Source of the DNA: JADGGV01 sp035715725
GTDB lineage: Bacteria; Gemmatimonadota; Gemmatimonadetes; Longimicrobiales; RSA9
Length of the DNA: 24,456 nucleotides
Assembly: GCA_035715725.1 (NCBI GenBank)
Contig: DASTKT010000043.1
Coordinates: 1 to 24,456, forward strand
Direction: 5' to 3'
Shown one piece after another: positions 22,937 through 24,456 of this stretch (the first letter of the stretch is position 1; each line of letters opens with the position of its first letter). The translations under genes and the position numbers were made by a program. Below the pieces are notes generated by a model. It saw only the letters and a program-made list of their open reading frames with translations. It was not told the origin of the DNA and searched no databases.

Positions 22937-23096
22937 GAGTTGGACCGGTGGTAAGCGGGGTACCGGTACGACTTCAGTGTTCGAGTTGGACCGGTGGACC
23001 GAGGTTCATCGGTCCACCTCCTCTTGGGAGGTGGACCGGCGTGATGCGGGTCACTGGTGCCGTGGCCGGACCGGAGATTTGCGGCTCACCGGTCCA
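22937..23096. repeat. Cluster of GGACCGGTGG-type motifs
   Basis: GAGTTGGACCGGTGG occurs identically at 22937-22951 and 22983-22997, 46 bp apart. TGGACCGG recurs at 23032-23039, and its inverse CACCGGTCCA at 23087-23096. The cluster sits between the two 81-bp inverted arms. No reading frame here has an RBS or recognisable product, so it may be a set of protein-binding sites or a decayed element interior. Confidence 0.55.
23010..23038. terminator. 12-bp perfect stem-loop
   Basis: CGGTCCACCTCC (23010-23021) pairs fully with GGAGGTGGACCG (23027-23038) around the loop TCTTG. It contains the GGTCCAC motif of the surrounding cluster. It could end transcription from the aldo/keto reductase gene on the minus strand, 240 bp away, but may instead be part of the element. 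Confidence 0.4.
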
Positions 23097-23196
23097 CTTC
23101 ATCATCCCTGCTTCCACGTCGGAGCCGGCGTAGCCCGGATCCAGACCCCAACAGGTGGTGCGTTCGCCCGCGAAGGCTGCTCCCCGCCGGCTCAGG

Positions 23197-23277
23197 CCGT
23201 TCTTCGTGTACTCTGCGCCTCTGCGGTGAAAACCGTCGTTCGCAGGCCGACGCCGCTGCGCGGAGGCCCGTCGCCGC
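23197..23277 (-). repeat. 81-bp arm of an inverted repeat pair (copy E)
   Basis: This is the partner of 22808-22888. It begins 5 bp after the stop codon of the aldo/keto reductase gene on the same strand. Reading on along the minus strand, a GGGCTACGCCGGCTCCGACGTG segment resembles the palindrome region of the 257-bp elements. This arm may therefore be the head of a longer, diverged copy. Confidence 0.82.
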
Positions 23278-23281
23278 TCGC

Positions 23282-24184
23282 CTACCGCGCGGCGTCCAGC
23301 AGCCGCATGTCCTCCTCGTCCAGCTCGATGCTCGCCGCCGCGAGGTTCTCCTCGAGGTGCGAGACGCGCGAGGTGCCGGGGATCGGCAGCATGACGGGCG
23401 AGCGGGCCAGGAGCCAGGCGAGCGCGATCTGCATGGCCGTGGCGTCGTGGCGGCGGGCGACGCGCTCGAGGCGCTCGCGGGCGGCGCGCTCCTCGGCCTC
23501 CTCGCCGAGAGAGCCGGCGCCGAGCGGGAACCAGGGGATGAACGCGATGCCGGCGTTCTCGGCGTACTCGAGGACCGCCTCCCACTCGCGGTCGAGGATG
23601 TTGTAGCGGTTCTGGACGGAGGCGATCGGCACGACGCGGCGGGCGCGCTCGATGTCGTCGACGCCGACCTCGGAGAGGCCGACGTGGCGGACGAGCCCCT
23701 CCCGGACGAACTCGGCGAGCGCGCCGAACTGCTCGTCGGCCGGGACCTCGCGGTCGATGCGGTGGAGCTGCCAGAGGTCGATGCGCTCGAGGCGGAGTCG
23801 GCGCAGGCTTCCCTCCAGGGCGCGGCGCAGGTACTCGGGCCGGCCGTTCTCGACCCAGCGGCCCGGGCCGGGGCGCTCGAAGCCGCCCTTCGTCGCGATG
23901 ACGAGGCCGTCGGGGTACGGCCGCAGCGCCTCCGCGATGAGGTCCTCGGAGACGTACGGGCCGTAGGAATCCGCGGTATCGATGAAGTCGACGCCGAGCT
24001 CGACGGCGCGGCGGAGCACGCGCTTCGCCTCGGCGATGTCGGCGGGCGGCCCGAAGATGCCGGGCCCGGTGATGCGCATGGCGCCGTAGCCCATGCGGTT
24101 GACGACGAGGTCGCCGCCGAGGGTGATCGTGCCGGCCTGCGCGGCGGGCGGTGCGCCGGGTGTCCGGATGCTGCTGGTGCTCAT
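23282..24184 (-). CDS. Aldo/keto reductase
   Basis: The gene encodes a 300-residue TIM-barrel oxidoreductase. The catalytic tetrad is complete: Asp69 and Tyr74 (FIDTADSYGP), Lys99 (VIATKGGF) and His141 (LWQLHRID). The NADPH-site motif IPGTSRVSHLEENLAA lies near the C-terminus. VGLSEVGVDDI and PIASVQNRYNIL are typical of the AKR group near YdbC/PdxI-like and general stress AKRs. The ATG at 24184 has GAAGGA upstream; longer starts would translate the low-complexity hexamer repeat. The enzyme should reduce aldehydes or ketones with NADPH. It lies upstream of the MarR-YceI-dioxygenase operon on the same strand. The inverted repeat separates them, so a shared stress function is possible but not shown. 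Confidence 0.96.
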   Translation of the reverse strand: MSTSSIRTPGAPPAAQAGTITLGGDLVVNRMGYGAMRITGPGIFGPPADIAEAKRVLRRAVELGVDFIDTADSYGPYVSEDLIAEALRPYPDGLVIATKGGFERPGPGRWVENGRPEYLRRALEGSLRRLRLERIDLWQLHRIDREVPADEQFGALAEFVREGLVRHVGLSEVGVDDIERARRVVPIASVQNRYNILDREWEAVLEYAENAGIAFIPWFPLGAGSLGEEAEERAARERLERVARRHDATAMQIALAWLLARSPVMLPIPGTSRVSHLEENLAAASIELDEEDMRLLDAAR

Positions 24185-24300
24185 CGGTCGATCCTTCTCG
24201 TCGGGAACAGCCGCCTCGCGGGCGGGGTCGCGGCCCGCGGCGCCACGGGTCGATGTCCAGCGGTTGCAGGATGGGTTCCACCCGGCCCGCGCCCCACCCG

Positions 24301-24350
24301 CCTCCGCCTCCGCCTCCGCGCCCGCCTCCGCGCCCGCCTCCGCCTCCGCC
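24301..24350. repeat. Hexamer tandem repeat (CCTCCG/CGCCCG units)
   Basis: Eight consecutive 6-bp units read CCTCCG (x3), CGCCCG, CCTCCG, CGCCCG, CCTCCG (x2). It lies about 115 bp upstream of the aldo/keto reductase start. Frames through it give only alternating small residues, so it is not coding. The remaining bases to 24456 hold no feature I can support. Confidence 0.7.
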
Positions 24351-24456
24351 ATCCGCGCGACAGCCGTCCCCGCGCATGGTGCAGCTGACCCATGCCGCCC
24401 GGCCGCCCTAGCCGATAGCTTGAGGCACCCCCGAGGCCCGTGTCCGCGCGGCGTCG

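Noticed and set aside
22937..23096. A small CRISPR-like array made from the GGACCGGTGG repeats
   Set aside because: Only two identical 15-mers exist, the other copies are partial or inverted, spacing is irregular, and no cas gene is present.
23350..24350. Longer start for the aldo/keto reductase inside the hexamer repeat
   Set aside because: The added residues are repeat-encoded Ala/Glu, with no RBS; the ATG at 24184 has GAAGGA and matches the family N-terminus.

Overview
The window is very GC-rich DNA (by eye about 70% or more) with dense, RBS-led genes. A SusC/SusD pair outside an obvious Bacteroidota context, an 'orphan' duplicated ABC permease of the ADOP type, and short dispersed intergenic repeats together suggest a Gemmatimonadota-like (possibly Longimicrobium-like) or Acidobacteriota-like soil bacterium. 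This is inference from gene content; there is no rRNA or tRNA in the window to settle it. I see 19 protein-coding genes, no RNA genes, no CRISPR array, and no transposase, integrase or phage gene.

Layout. (1) 352-2262, minus: a MarR regulator, a DoxX-family membrane protein and a CatE-like two-domain VOC protein form an apparent operon. It has a clear promoter carrying an inverted-repeat operator candidate. (2) 2597-6921, plus: SusC-type TonB-dependent transporter and SusD-type lipoprotein, closed by a 13-bp-stem hairpin. (3) 6977-7534: non-coding DNA with palindromes. (4) 7535-8257, minus: a MerR/TipAS regulator with a 19-bp-spacer promoter. (5) 8712-13259, minus: an exported M20 amidohydrolase and an ADOP permease. 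(6) 13448-15879, minus: an amino-acid permease and a PLP aminotransferase overlapping by 4 bp. (7) 16105-18216, plus: a YqiJ/NfeD-like membrane protein with a histidine-rich insert, followed by a flotillin. (8) 18391-19916, plus: a stand-alone receiver protein overlapping a small winged-helix-like protein, then an SRPBCC protein. (9) 20418-24184, minus: aldo/keto reductase, MarR, cytoplasmic YceI and an MhqO-like ring-cleaving dioxygenase.

How it works together. Regions 1 and 9 look like two separate electrophile/quinone/catechol-response cassettes, each headed by its own MarR gene with a -35/-10 promoter directly upstream. Both resemble the CatD/CatE and MhqO systems known from Bacillus. The flotillin pair probably acts in membrane organisation, and the histidine-rich loop adds a possible metal-binding role. 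SusC/SusD imports an unidentified substrate across the outer membrane.

The gaps between genes hold a family of dispersed repeats. A ~257-bp element occurs twice in opposite orientation (84-341 and 20121-20377). An 81-bp related piece occurs as an inverted pair (22808-22888 and 23197-23277). A separate hairpin element occurs twice (near 8482 and 20080). These repeats, the histidine-rich flotillin partner and the paired MarR cassettes are the points most worth following up.
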